NCBI RefSeq assembly: GCF_019649055.1
Contig: NW_026570274.1
Coordinates: 310,001 to 374,000 of the forward strand
Direction: 5' to 3'
DNA: 64,000 nt
From: Paramacrobiotus metropolitanus
Lineage: Eukaryota; Tardigrada; Eutardigrada; Parachela; Macrobiotidae
Part shown: one piece after another, positions 44,601 through 55,614 of the stretch
Position numbering within the stretch: position 1 is the first letter of the stretch
Layout of the letters: each line of letters opens with the position of its first letter
Made by a program: the position numbers and the translations under genes
Notes under the pieces: model-generated
What the model saw: only the letters and a program-made list of their open reading frames with translations
What the model was told of the DNA's origin: nothing
Databases searched by the model: none

Positions 44601-44911
44601 ACTCGCTGCGCTCGGCCGCGGCTTTGGCTTTGCGCGCGCGCGCTTCGAGGGCGCTTTATAATGGACCTATGTTGCACATCATTATAAAGTGCTTTTTTGT
44701 GTTTCTGCGACAAATCATTAAACCCGTATATCTATTTTTTTAAAAACAGTTTAATAGACCGACAACAGATTTCATTCAGAGTTCACATCTAAAAGTTATT
44801 GTTAACATTTTTCTTAACAACATTGCACCCATCAACCGCAAGTTACATAAAAGCCATCATTAGCAAAATGGTTTAGCTAAGGTAACAACATGAAGAAGAG
44901 AAAACAATTCA
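44601..44911. other. GC-rich patch and stem-loop in the centre of the nested module
   Basis: 44,602-44,655 is sharply GC-rich and CpG-rich (CGCGCGCGCGCTTCGAGG) in an AT-rich region. It is followed by an inverted repeat GCGCTTTATAATG (44,651-44,663) and CATTATAAAGTGC (44,680-44,692). The rest is AT-rich 3' flank of gene C. The patch may be an origin-like or boundary element; there is no direct evidence. Confidence 0.4.
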
Positions 44912-46415
44912 TCAGTCTAAGTAATAACCAAATGCGTTCAACCAGCCCTCCACTTCGGTCATACCAACTGTGTCCTCCATCGCATTGTTGTCCAATGAAT
45001 ACTGAGTAGACGTAAATGGCGGCTCGAATGCATCTTCATCGATGTCTCCCAAGAATCCGTCGTCCATTTCATTACCGCCGTCTTCGTCATTGTCCTCCAT
45101 GTCGGTATCCTGGCCTCCGTCCAAAACGACCGCTTCACCCCCATTATCCGACTCAAAGCAAAGCGTTTTCATACCTTCATCCGAACTGTCAGAGTCATCC
45201 AAAGTAATGACGGGCGGCTCTTCTTTGTCTTCAATGATGATAGGATTTTCGGCACTGCCAAGTGGATCGTCTTTCACGGTAATCACGGTTTGAGTGTTCG
45301 GGAACGTAAACTTCTGCGGAACGAGGACGCACTTTTTCACTGGCAATGGCGCCTTGAAGTGTGGAGACGGTGGAGTAGGCATAGTCGGAGGAACAGGCAG
45401 GGTGTCTTCAATGGTCGTACCGTCAGCGAACGTTGCCTGGAATGTAATAGTACCCGAGGAAACAATGGCGTGCTGGCTAACAGGAAACTCCATATGCATA
45501 GTAGTCGGCTGGTCAGCAGAGACAGATACTGCCAATGGTTGAGTAGGCTCAGTGATGACAGCCGCCGGCAATGGTGGAGTAGGTTGAGGTGGCTCAGTGA
45601 TGACAGCCGCCGGCAAAGATGTAGCATGTTGTGTTGGCTCAGAGAAGACAGGTGGCGATGGTTGGGGGGTGGGCTCCCGCTGCCGGGTAAAATCGTAACC
45701 GCCAAAGTCCGGGGTTGGAGAACGGCTTGACGGTGGAGAGGGTGTTGGTGACTGGATTACCCGCTTGGCTTGGTTTTGCTTCTTCTTCGGCTTGGCTTTG
45801 GAAGTACATGGCTTCACTGATGACGAAGACTTGGCCTTGAGCTTCTCTTTCTTCTTTCGGTCACGCTCCACACTGCCTGCCATTATAATGGGGACCGTAT
45901 CCAGTTGTAAGTTGGTACGACGCGGATCGGGAACAATGTCACAACTCAAGAAGGCAACCGACCACTAAACATATTATACGGATGTACCATTAATTTTGTG
46001 AAATGAAATAAAAAATCAATATACCTCCAACCGGTTGACCGCATGTAGCAAACGGTCTACCTCCTTTCCCGGCTTACTCCATGTACAGCTGCCGACAAAC
46101 TTCTTGACACTTGCACACAGATCTAATAAATTAAATTTTCATTGTTTAAGTTCAAACCTTTTAACAAATAATAACGAGAACGTACCGATCTTATACTGGG
46201 CACACTCCCGTTGCTCTTGCTCCGAAAAACCGTCCCACTGGGTTTTCAACCCCTTGATTATACCTAACAATATTTTTTTCTTAGAACAATAATATTAAAT
46301 AGTTTTAATAATAAAAAATTAAAAAATTATAAAGATTTTTAAAAAAGGGATAAGACTTACCACATTGCTGGCGGCACCACTCCTGATAATCCGCAAGATA
46401 CTTGAAGGGAGCCAT
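44912..46415 (-). CDS. spliced Polinton gene C, acidic protein with SUMO-interaction motifs
   Basis: Four exons: 46,415-46,361 (inside the right repeat arm), 46,263-46,186, 46,122-46,025, 45,964-44,912, all phases consistent, about 427 residues. The N-terminus is helical (YLADYQEWCRQQC, then a charged helix and a Cys-containing segment). A Lys-rich nuclear signal follows (RDRKKKEKLKAK, then KAKPKKKQNQAKR), then a Pro/Thr-rich region. Next are two tandem SUMO-interaction-like motifs, PIIIEDKEE and PVITLDDSDSSDE. The C-terminal 80 residues are strongly acidic, like an activation domain. A TATAAAAC box lies 110 bp before the ATG in the repeat arm, with 90-bp enhancer-like repeats upstream. I infer a nuclear transactivator or a protein acting on SUMO/PML-type host defence. 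Confidence 0.65.
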
Positions 46416-47644
46416 GGAGTAAAAGATAAACTGAACTAACTGAAAATATGAGGAAATCCAGGCAGGTATTCCAAGGTAGGTGGATTGGATTAAAAAAAAC
46501 TTTGGAATGAAAAAATTTGCTTGGCCGCTGAGGTTTTATACTCAAAAAGTGTAGGTTTCAACTCTCAAAATTTAAAACAACGTATTAACTATTGTTTTAG
46601 TTACTTGTACTACGCCACCCGTTAACTGAACTCTGTTGACCAGACTAAAAATTGACGTTTAGACTAGTAACCAACCGTAACGTTTCACTGAACAATACCA
46701 CCATTACTTGTATTACAGAAAGTAACTGGAACGTGCTAATATCAGAGAGAAACCTACGTGGGCGTACTTCAGTTTCAAATCAACCAGTAAAAATCGTTCC
46801 TAAAACAATGAGTGACTGAAACGCGCTAATATCAGAGAGAAACCTACGTTGGCGTACTTCAGTTTTGAATCAACCAATAAAACCGTTCCTAAAACAATGA
46901 GTGACTGAAACGCGCTAATATCAGAGAGAACCCATGTGGGTGGGCTTAAACTAATACGAGCGTACTGATACAACAGCCAGCTATTACACAGACTTGAAAT
47001 TGGGCATCGGCTTCACGCGCACACACCGAGGGAGCGCGTGGTCCTCGCTTCGCTCAGACCACTGTGTTACGTCACTAGCTGTCTTATTAACCCGGATACT
47101 AATGAAACCTCTGTTGATAAAAGGGTTTTGTTTTATTGACCCATAGACCGCTAGTGTATAATTTGATATACAATAACCTCCCGACTACAAACACGTTGAA
47201 CCCGGATTAAAAGCATTTAATATTCAAAGAACGATGCCACTCATCTCATAAAACAATACGGTAGTTCCGTATTCATGGAAAGCTAGCCGGAGCTAATCAT
47301 GACATTCTTTTACTTAATGAATGGGCACAAAATGTAATAGTATCTTAACCTATACAGCCGGACCTATCCTTGTTACAATTAAACCAATACAGATAGACTA
47401 AAAACTTGATTTAATGACTAAGCTAGACAGAGTTTCTTCGTGCTTATAAACAAGCTAGACAGCATAGTTTAATACAAGGCACCACACACTGTGTTTGACG
47501 TAGTTTAATACAAATCGCCACCCACTACAACATAACACAGTTGGCTAGTACAACATTAGTACAACAGTAGTACAACATACCACAACATTAGTTCCAGGCT
47601 AAACCTCTACCACAAAGACACAAGACAGTGACCAATAGTTCAAG
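46288..47644 (-). repeat. right arm of 1.36-kb inverted repeat inside the Polinton
   Basis: Inverted copy of 43,240-44,600. It carries exon 1, the TATA box and the 90-bp repeats that serve gene C. It ends at 47,644, 160 bp before the TATA box of the IAP gene. The small number of differences between arms implies recent duplication or ongoing gene conversion. Confidence 0.9.
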
Positions 47645-47799
47645 TTTAATACTCCTAGTAATGCTGTACGTGGGGACGACGAATCCGACCCATACGATAA
47701 TATCGCAGTATAACTAGGGGTTGGACTACACGGTGATGAACCAATAGCTGGCGAGCACACTGTGCTAGGGGTTTTACCTTGAGTTGACACGACTAATAG

Positions 47800-47820
47800 A
47801 TACTATATAAACCCTAGCAT
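47800..47820 (+). promoter_or_regulatory. TATA box of the IAP gene
   Basis: CTATATAAACCC at about 47,804-47,815 lies some 40 bp before the ATG at 47,851, in good position for a core promoter with a short leader. Confidence 0.5.
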
Positions 47821-47850
47821 TTCAGTGCGGCTGTTCAGTTGGTAGCCAAA

Positions 47851-48606
47851 ATGGATATGACACAGATGAGCAATCGCTTCGGGAGTTTTGAAAACTGGCC
47901 GGATCAGTCCCTTGCCCCTGAGGAACTGGCAAGCCAAGGGTTCTTTTATCAAGGGCAGCATGACGAAATCCACTGCGCGTACTGTGGCTATATTATGGGT
48001 GACTGGGTGAACTCACGGTATAAACCATACTACCGACACCGTTTAGCACGTCCAGACTGTGTTAGGGCTATGGAGGAATCCGGATCAAGAAAACACATTC
48101 CGCACTCACCGGCAATGAAAGACTATAAGATACGCTTTGCTACTTACGCTGAATGGCCTGCTAACAAACACCAGCAACCCAGAGATATGGCTGCAGCCGG
48201 TTTTTATTATGAAGGCCGAGATGACTGTGTACGCTGCTTTCACTGTGGTGGTGCACTTTATGCTTGGGACAAAGATGATGTTCCGTGGGAAGAGCACGCT
48301 TGGACTTACCCGAAATGTCCGTATCTTGTACAAACAAAGGGCTCAACATTCATCAACGATGTTCGTAAAAAACGCCAAGAAGCCGAAACAACCTGTTGTG
48401 GACTAACACGAAAAGCTCAAGCACCTACAACTTCTGAAGACCACAAAGAGAAATTACGCTGTAAAGTCTGCTATGAAAATGATTCGGAAATCATGTTCAG
48501 ACCATGTGGTCATTTAGTTTGCTGTGCAAAATGTTCAAGCAAGCTGCTGTTGTGTCCGATTTGTCGGGGTGTCATTTTCCATAAGTGCTGGGATTTCTTC
48601 TGTTAG
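47851..48606 (+). CDS. iap: inhibitor of apoptosis protein, two BIR domains and RING
   Basis: 251 intact codons; the ATG in AAAATGG is chosen over an upstream TTG. BIR1 (residues about 8-72) has FGSFENWP, the zinc ligands C-x2-C in IHCAYCGY and the later His and Cys. BIR2 (residues about 92-160) has FATYAEWP and VRCFHCGGALYAWD. The RING is at the C-terminus (CKVCYENDSEIMFRPCGHLV, then CPICRGV). This is the layout of viral and insect IAPs. It binds caspases or IAP antagonists in the cytosol, with E3 ligase activity from the RING, and would keep infected cells alive. It is the last gene before the right terminal repeat, mirroring the BIR gene at the left end. The 3'-end motif follows 45 bp after the stop. 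Confidence 0.93.
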   Translation: MDMTQMSNRFGSFENWPDQSLAPEELASQGFFYQGQHDEIHCAYCGYIMGDWVNSRYKPYYRHRLARPDCVRAMEESGSRKHIPHSPAMKDYKIRFATYAEWPANKHQQPRDMAAAGFYYEGRDDCVRCFHCGGALYAWDKDDVPWEEHAWTYPKCPYLVQTKGSTFINDVRKKRQEAETTCCGLTRKAQAPTTSEDHKEKLRCKVCYENDSEIMFRPCGHLVCCAKCSSKLLLCPICRGVIFHKCWDFFC

Positions 48607-48635
48607 TTTTTATTGTCTGTATCATGCATGTTCAT

Positions 48636-48800
48636 TCATGTTCATAGAAAAAAGAGGGTGGGGAAAAATAAACCAAAGAAAGGGGAACAACCGATTAAAA
48701 ACCGGCTAAAAACCGAACCGATCACGAGCCGAACCGCAGACCGGTCGAAAACCGGACCGATTCGGAGCTGACGCTAAACTAGCGCTATATCTTCTACCGT
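48636..48800 (-). repeat. right terminal inverted repeat of the Polinton
   Basis: Inverted match of 25,358-25,525, ending CTTCTACCGT at 48,800. It contains the poly(A)-type motif of the IAP gene at its inner end (48,654-48,669). Confidence 0.9.
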
Positions 48801-49772
48801 TGCATCAATACAAAAATTTATTTGTGTGACTGTACAGATAAGCTAATGCCCAGGTTACAGCTGCTACGTTCGTAAAATTGCAGTATTATAGATACCCTTT
48901 TGAGAAGTTAACAATGTTATCAAGTGGGTCTCGTTTCAGCGCTTCATACGGATTTATAGTGGACTACAGCGATTCGTACCGGCTAACTATAAAAGCAGTC
49001 AAATGGGAAGCCGGATCGGATGCCTTCGAAGCTAATAACATATTGCTTAAATGGGACAACGAAGAAGCGCGGAAGAACATTTGAAATTCTGGTTATCTTT
49101 GCCAATGAAATAAAAGATGCATGAATGTTGTCATCTTAGTAAACATTTACGGAACGAAAATTCTCTTGGTAAATGCAGCAGTTTTTTTCGCACGACACTT
49201 TCATGAGTCGCGAGAGGTGTAATCGAAGTTATCATAACCAGCTGCGAAGCAAAATTGGTGTATACAGATTACAGAAACAGGCAAACCGTTATTTTTTCCA
49301 GAACTGGTAAATGACATCACGTAATAACGAGCTAGTAAAAGCAATTCGTGACGTTTCCAGGAAGCTCGTAAGTCAAATCGGAAACGATTTACTGCTTACA
49401 AAGTACAACTCAACAAGTGAGCGCATACACTGACAAATACCCTTGCAGTAATTCGCGAAAAAAAAGACTGATGTCAATGGACAAGTTGTATGCTTTTTAC
49501 TGCTTCGATTTTACCAGTTTCCGGTACGAATGCTTACGTTAATGAAATCACAGCTGGTATTTTGGTTCTTCAATCTTCGATTTTACTTTTTTTTACTACG
49601 GACTATGGTTCTTAACCTGTGAGTACGATTGGTTCACAAAATTGGTCTTTTACTTCTTTTGACTTTTATCGTTCATTAAAACTTAAAAGGCATCATACAA
49701 GAGCGGCGTCTTCCTCATTACGTATCCAATTCGCGACTGCTTGAAGTTTGAACGGTGCTAATTTCGGATACG
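48801..49772. other. host flank right of the Polinton
   Basis: AT-rich, no confident gene. A frame 48,911-49,084 (LSSGSRFSASYGFIVDYSDS and on to TGA) looks protein-like and could be a stray exon, but has no recognised homology. It does not encode the missing half of the GPCR at the left border. Confidence 0.3.
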
Positions 49773-52700
49773 ATGTCGAAGCGTGAAGATCCTCCTGCAG
49801 ATGATTGTCCCGCTGACGCTGTCGAGTTTCTGCGCGGACTACGTGATCTGCAGTCGACGGACACCTTCTGCGACGTCGTCTTGAAAGGGAGCGACGAATC
49901 CTGGGTCTGCATTCCTTGTCATCGCAGTGTGCTCAGCGTGCAGAGCCCCTATTTTCGCGCGGTTTTTTCTCTGAATTGGAAAGAATCTTCTGAACCGGAA
50001 TACAAGCTGAAGCCTGAACAACATCGACAACCGCACGTTAAAAAAGTGAGTACCACTGTACCAGCAAGTCAGCAACTATGTAACACTGTTAATTCTGCTA
50101 AGTTGGATTAAGGATCAGTCATAAGTCTCGTAACACTACACAGCTGTCTTTAGAATATGAAATTTCCCGGTTTAAATTATGTTTTTCTTGACCCACTTGT
50201 GCAGATTGGTGAAGTTTGCTTACACTATGAATCTGAGCCTGAGCGATGACAGCGTGGTGCCCATCTTGATTGCGGCACAGTTTCTGCAGATGACTCCAGC
50301 GGCCCGAATGTGCTGGGATTACGTGGAGAAACGCATGTGCCTTGCCAACTGTTTGGCCGTCCACACTCTGGCTTCTCAGCACCACAATCCCCGTCTGGGC
50401 GACGCAGCTCTGTGCATGATTTATCCACACTTTCTGCGCTTTTCGCATAGCCACGACTTTCTGCAGATGGACGCGCAACAAGTACATACTAAGTCTGACT
50501 GCCTGATTGAAGATGATAATTATACAGTTTGAGACATTACGCGCGCTTTATCTGAACTCAGATTCACTTGAAGTTTGCATTGTTTTCTTTAACCAAAATA
50601 TGTGGCACCAATGCCACAATTCGAATACCACAGTTCGCATAGGTTCATGAATTTATTTGCAGTTGACTGCTCTGATCGCGTCGGATGACGTAGAGGTATT
50701 CAGCGAGGATCACGTGTTAGATGCGGTGCTGCGCAGGTTAAATTACGACCGTCCCGGCCGACTAGCGCACGCGCAGACTGTCCTGCACATGGTCCGTGTT
50801 GCCTTTTCCCTCCCTGCCCCCCCTGCCACTCGCGAATGCTGCTCACTCGCGAATGCTGCTCACTCGCGAATGCTGCACACTCGCGAATGCTGCACACTCT
50901 CGAATGCTGCTCACTCGCGAATGCTGCTCTGAGCTGGCTGACCGAGTTGCTGTGTAAAAGTCCACCTTACACAGCGGTTATACTAAAATCTGGCGTTTTC
51001 TTTTTGAAAACTGCCGTATATCATCTACCAAAATACGGAACCTTTATCTTTTGCCATCAACAACATCACCGGATTGTTTAACCATGAGTGATTCCACCCG
51101 AAGTAACGCCCGTCCAATCCGGCAGGAAGAACGGCTGACGCAGTACTTACATGACGTGGTATTTTGTATCGTACAAATTGATTTAAATACTATTATTTCC
51201 GCTAATACTTCTCGTATGAAAATACTTCCTCCTAAATGGCATAAGCTCCATCAGTCCGCACCGGTTCGTTTTCACTCTTTTCTTGGCGATTTTTGTAATC
51301 AGCTTATTTCAGCATGCGACCGTGGTTTATGGGCAGCCCATGAAATTTTAGAATTGTTTGCATGGGGATTAGCAGAATATGCGTTAACTGTGTTAAATTG
51401 CCAACAGTCTACTGGCAAATTTTTCAGTAAGAATGCTAAATTCGCAGTACCAGCAGAATTAATCAGGGAAAGGGAAATGGTGTGCACTGAAATTAATAAG
51501 CTTAAAAGGAAAAAGCGTAGGATGAAGGTGTTAGACCGGGAGTTTTTGCTTTCTTATGCAGAGCGTCTCCGTTATTTAAAATCTATCAGGAAGACACTTT
51601 CCGCTGAAATCGTTCAGCTGCGTTTTAGTGCCGAGCGATCAGAAAATGACAGCTGGTTTAAAAAGCGCAAGTGGAATTTTATTAATGTTAATGTAAAATC
51701 TTCATCTTCAGCTCCTACTGATGCGTTAAAGATGGGAGATATTGAAAGTTATTTCGAGAATATCTGTAATCCGCAAAACCTCTCTCCTCTTGATTTTTCT
51801 TGGATAAATAAATTAAAACTCAAACCTATAAACACCGGCTTTGTTGAGGCAGATATTTTACCCGGAGATGTAAAAGCTATTTTATCTCATAAGGATGCAT
51901 CGGCCGGTTCCGGGTTAGACGGTATTAACTATTCCTTTCTTAAGCCGTACCCGGAGGTTCATAAATGTTTGGCTGCCATGTTCAATCGACTATTGTTATC
52001 TGGTACAGCGTGCAGTTCGTGGAAAGTAGGTAAAACGGTCTTGCTATATAAGAAAGGGGACTTCGGTATGCCGGGAAATTATCGCCCAATTACTTTGACT
52101 AGCTGCATCGGGAAAGTCTTTCACTCTGTTATCTCCAGTCGCTTAATGTCTTATTGTGTGAAGAACAAAATTATTGACACGGATGTTCAGAAGGGCTTTA
52201 TTGAGGCCACGAATGGATGTGGTGAACATTCGTTGAAATTGTTAAAACTGATCGAACAACAAGGATCGAAAAGGCATGCAATGCACGTGGCCTGGCTTGA
52301 CATCGCAAATGCTTACCCTTCTATTCGTAAGGAAGTACTTTTAGCAGCTCTGCGTCGATATAAGGTACCTGAATATATAGTTCAGTATATCGATAACTAC
52401 TATACCGGCTTTTCTGTTAAAATAAGTTATAACGATAAATTTTCAAAAAATATCCCTTTCACTGTTGGACTGTTTCAAGGTGATACAATGAGTTGTGCGT
52501 TGTTCCTTATTATTTTTAATTGTATTCTTGAATTTCTTGAAGAAAATAAAAAATGCGGGATTGCTTTTGATTCTTTACCGGAAAAAAAATTATTGACCTC
52601 GCTTTCGCTGATGATTTGACCCTAATCACGAATAACAAATCTAGCATGCGCAGGCTTCTTCGTGAAATTACGATTCGGGCAGAATCTATCGGCCTTAAAT

Positions 52701-55614
52701 TAAATGCTGATAAATGTCGTTGTTTCTCATTATCTGACGGAATTTCTTGTGAAACCGCTTTCGAAATTAATGGAGAAAAAGTTGCGAATATAACCGAAGA
52801 CCCTATGAAATTTCTCGGTGTTCACATTTTTAATAAAAATCAATCTTCTGCGAGCGGCAATTTAATTAATGCGTCTTTTAATTCTTTGATGGAGAAAAGT
52901 TGATCGTCTTAATTTGCGTAGCTTATTCAAAGTTCAAATTTACGATGAGTACATCGTTGCTTGCATGCGTTTTGTTTTGACTATGCATGACCTTTCTCTT
53001 ACTGCAGTGAACGAGCTGGAGGCTACAGCTAATAAATTCCTTAAGAAATGGCTTGGTCTGAAGCAGCCTGCAAATTGCGATTATTTGTATGTAGGGCTGG
53101 AGTTGAAATCAGTAAAGTCGGTATATCAGCAAGGGCACGCTGCATTTATTGCGGATGCGCTGTGTTCCACTGACCTTGTTGTGGCGCAAGTAGCAGGCGA
53201 CCTGTGAGTTCGGCGTGTTTAAATGATACAGCTGTCGTGGACATAGTCCAGACTACTGTAGCTGCAGGTAGAGAGCGAGGGGCAAATAAATCCGCAATCA
53301 GAAAGCTGGTAAACAAAAAAGTCAAGCAACACGTGTCGCTGGCAAAAGAGAACAGGCTAGAGTCGTTGATTCAACAGGGCGCATGGCACGAAGTAACAAA
53401 AGCACAGATAGCTGATAATTTCTGGAAATCTGTTTTATATGACTTGGCAGAGAAAGTAGTAACTTTTATGATTGAAGCGGCTCTTAATATCTCTCCCTCA
53501 TTCACTAATTTACTTAAATGGGGAAAAATTGTCTCTGCTAAGGGTGACTTGTGTGGTGCTGATAAAGGATCTCTCTGTCATATTATTAACAACTGTCCGG
53601 TTTCTTTGAATGGTCATCGCTACACCTGGCGTCATAACAGTGTATTGTCTGCTGTATTTCAGTTTCTAACCGGTGTGGCTGATAAAAATAAATGGGAAAT
53701 TTTGAGCGATTTAGATACTGATAAATACGAGAACCATGTCAGTACTATTCCCTTAGATGTTTTGCCCACTGCTTTGTGCCCTGACTTATGCTGTATTAAC
53801 CGCATGGAGAAACGTATTGTTTTAGCTGAGCTGACTGTTCCCTATGAGACTGTTAACGGATTCGTCAATGCGGAAGCGAGGAAACGTACACGCTACGCCT
53901 CCCTAATAACTGAATTGAACAATGCCGGATGGCGGACCGAGTACTATCACCTGGCGGTAGGCTCGCGGGGAATGGTCGCCCGTGATGCTATGACAAACAT
54001 TAGTAGAATCGCCACCACCATCCGACAAGCTACTAAAACTCTCCAGCTTAAGCCTTTGTTTAAAAATTTGGCCGCTATTGCGTTAAACTGTACTTATATT
54101 ATTTTCCTTAATAAATCTAACAAGGACTGGATTGCCCCAGGTCCGAATAAGTTGTTCACGTCTTGTTTGCGTTAGCCGTTTACCTTCCTTGCCGGTCGAC
54201 CTCAGCACGGTCGATAACGATGCTGTCCTACACTGATGCTCATGTTATCCACTGATGTTGTTATGATATTGATGTTCCGTTACACCTTACCTTATTGCGA
54301 TTGTTTAGCTATTTCCGTGTTAAGTGGGTTGTTTTGCGGCAAAGTCTGGACAGGCCATAATCTAAAGTTTCCCCGACTTTCCTTTTTGTGGGTTTGTGGG
54401 TGGGTTTTGTGGGTGGGTGGGTTTGTGGGTGGGGGGGGGGTGGGTTCAGTGCACTGTGAAAACATTGAAAAAGTTTTGGCATTGCCTCGTGGCGGAGAAA
54501 ACTCATTATTACATTAAGTATTATGGATTTCAGGTTCCAAGGAAGTGATACTGTGCGTGGGCCGTAGTGCATCTAGCGGTTACGCTGATGCCGCAACCAC
54601 CGTGGACATCTTCAGCCCATCAATACCGGCCGTGTGGCGCTTGAGAAATCTGCCCATTGGCACGTACGCGACAGTGCTGCTGAATACTGGCACAATCATG
54701 ATCCCTCACCTTCGTGGCCGCCTTCTCATACACCGCGAAAATCATTACCTGGGTCTACGTGACGTTTGGTACAAGATAGCCGAAATGCGGATACCACGCT
54801 GGCAAGAACGTTTTGGCGCGCTAAATGGTCGCATTTACGCCATCGGTGGCTATAGGGATACAAATCGTTACGATGGAATCTGTCCACAAAAACCACTGAC
54901 ATCCGTGGAAGTCTACATTGCCAGGACCGATACCTGGACCGCGGTGGCACCGCTCCCCGTTGCTCTGCTCCGAGTGGGGGTGGTGACGGGTGACGATCGG
55001 TTGTTTGTGTGCGGCGGAATGAGCGGCAAGGATGTCAGTAATTATGCTTTCTCTTACGACCCCGCAGCAGATGCGTGGACCAGACTGCGCGAGATGCCGA
55101 CCGCACGCACCTTTTGCACGGGGTGCGTGGCGGCCGACGGGTTGATCTTCGGTGTGGGTACGGATCGTAACTTGTAAGGACTGCATGGCGTGATTGAATA
55201 TTTCTTGTGATATTTATTACCAAGGTGGCGAATATGATGCGGAACGGTGTGTGCGAGTGGATGCGTATGATCCCGTCAACGATCAGTGGGTGAGGAAAGG
55301 TGCGTATGATTGTCGTCGTAGATTAATAGTGCTTATCGGTGTAAGGGGGTAGATGTACAATGGAGATTGTGATGTCAGACTTGTCAATGTTGCTCTGGAT
55401 CACAGGTGATTTAATAAGAAGTTGCGATTTTCTCGGATGTGCATGGCTGGATGGAAAGGTGTACGTTCTTGGCGGGGATGAAGAGGAAGGGGACGGTGAT
55501 GGCAGTATCGAGGTGTACGACGAAGATACCGACAGCTGGGCCCTGCACGAGTGTCGACTGCCGCAGGCCAAGCGTTGCTTGAGCAGTGTTGTAATGAAGT
55601 TGAAACGCGGGTAA
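49773..55614 (+). CDS. BTB-BACK-Kelch (KLHL-like) gene interrupted by a LINE
   Basis: Exons seen: 49,773-50,045 (BTB, DTFCDVVLKGSDESW), 50,206-50,481 (BTB end and BACK start), 50,663-about 50,800 (BACK). Then, after about 3.7 kb, 54,534-55,157 (kelch blades, RIYAIGGYRD and LFVCGGMSGK), 55,225-55,299 and 55,406-55,614 (KVYVLGGDEEEG). Borders are GT/AG and phases agree, including the split codon that makes FGVGGEYD across exons 4 and 5. KLHL proteins are CUL3 ubiquitin-ligase adaptors. BACK is cut short by a 17-bp minisatellite (50,827-50,928) and then the LINE. Exon 3 has no clear donor, so the gene may be disrupted or may splice the insertion out. Confidence 0.8.
50827..50928 (+). repeat. 17-bp minisatellite in the BACK-coding exon
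   Basis: Six copies of CACTCGCGAATGCTGC(T/A). The unit is not a multiple of three, so copy-number change would alter the reading frame. A BACK-like frame (AALSWLTELLCK) resumes beyond the array in a different frame. Confidence 0.8.
51084..54175 (+). mobile_element. RLE-type non-LTR retrotransposon (R2/NeSL/Dong-like group)
   Basis: Frames 51,051-52,619, 52,616-52,903, 52,914-53,207 and 53,204-54,175 make one ORF of about 1,025 codons with three frame breaks. RT motifs: NYRPITLTSCIGKVF, WLDIANAYPSI, FTVGLFQGDTMSCALF, AFADDLTLITNN (catalytic ADD, across the first break) and MKFLGVHIFN. After RT comes a CCHC-type motif (C-x3-KGSLCHIINNC) with GHRYTWRHNSVL, then a restriction-like endonuclease: RIVLAELTVPYE, KRTRYASLI and GWRTEYYHLAVGSRG. 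No APE domain and no evident N-terminal zinc fingers. RLE elements often insert at specific sites; here it lies in the KLHL gene just after the minisatellite. The 3' end is not delimited; a G-rich stretch follows at 54,386-54,446. Confidence 0.8.
54386..54446 (+). other. G-rich tract, possible G-quadruplex
   Basis: Repeated GTGGGTGGGTGGG with a run of nine or more G. Lies between the LINE and kelch exon 4, inside the presumed intron or LINE 3' region. Confidence 0.5.

Larger units (their letters stand above)
25358..48800. mobile_element. Maverick/Polinton (adintovirus-like) element, 23.4 kb
   Basis: Inverted terminal repeats of about 165 bp enclose the full Polinton core: protein-primed DNA polymerase B, retroviral-type integrase with chromodomain, packaging ATPase, adenain-like protease, and minor and major capsid proteins. 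It is at the long end for the class because of extra genes at both ends and an internal 4.4-kb inverted-repeat module. Bounded by the terminal ACGGT it spans 25,358-48,800; if the usual AG terminus is used, 25,363-48,795. No 5-6 bp target duplication is visible for either choice. Many core genes carry one-base frameshifts, while the IAP, minor capsid and spliced genes look intact. Confidence 0.93.

Noticed and set aside
45016-45730. Arg/His-rich plus-strand ORFs
   Set aside because: Antisense of the acidic and Pro-rich last exon of gene C.
43240-47644. Integrated parvovirus (size and long inverted repeats)
   Set aside because: No Rep helicase or parvoviral capsid is encoded; the arms are much longer than parvoviral ends and carry gene promoters.
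50827-50928. CRISPR-like array
   Set aside because: Units are contiguous 17-mers without spacers in a eukaryotic gene; it is a minisatellite.
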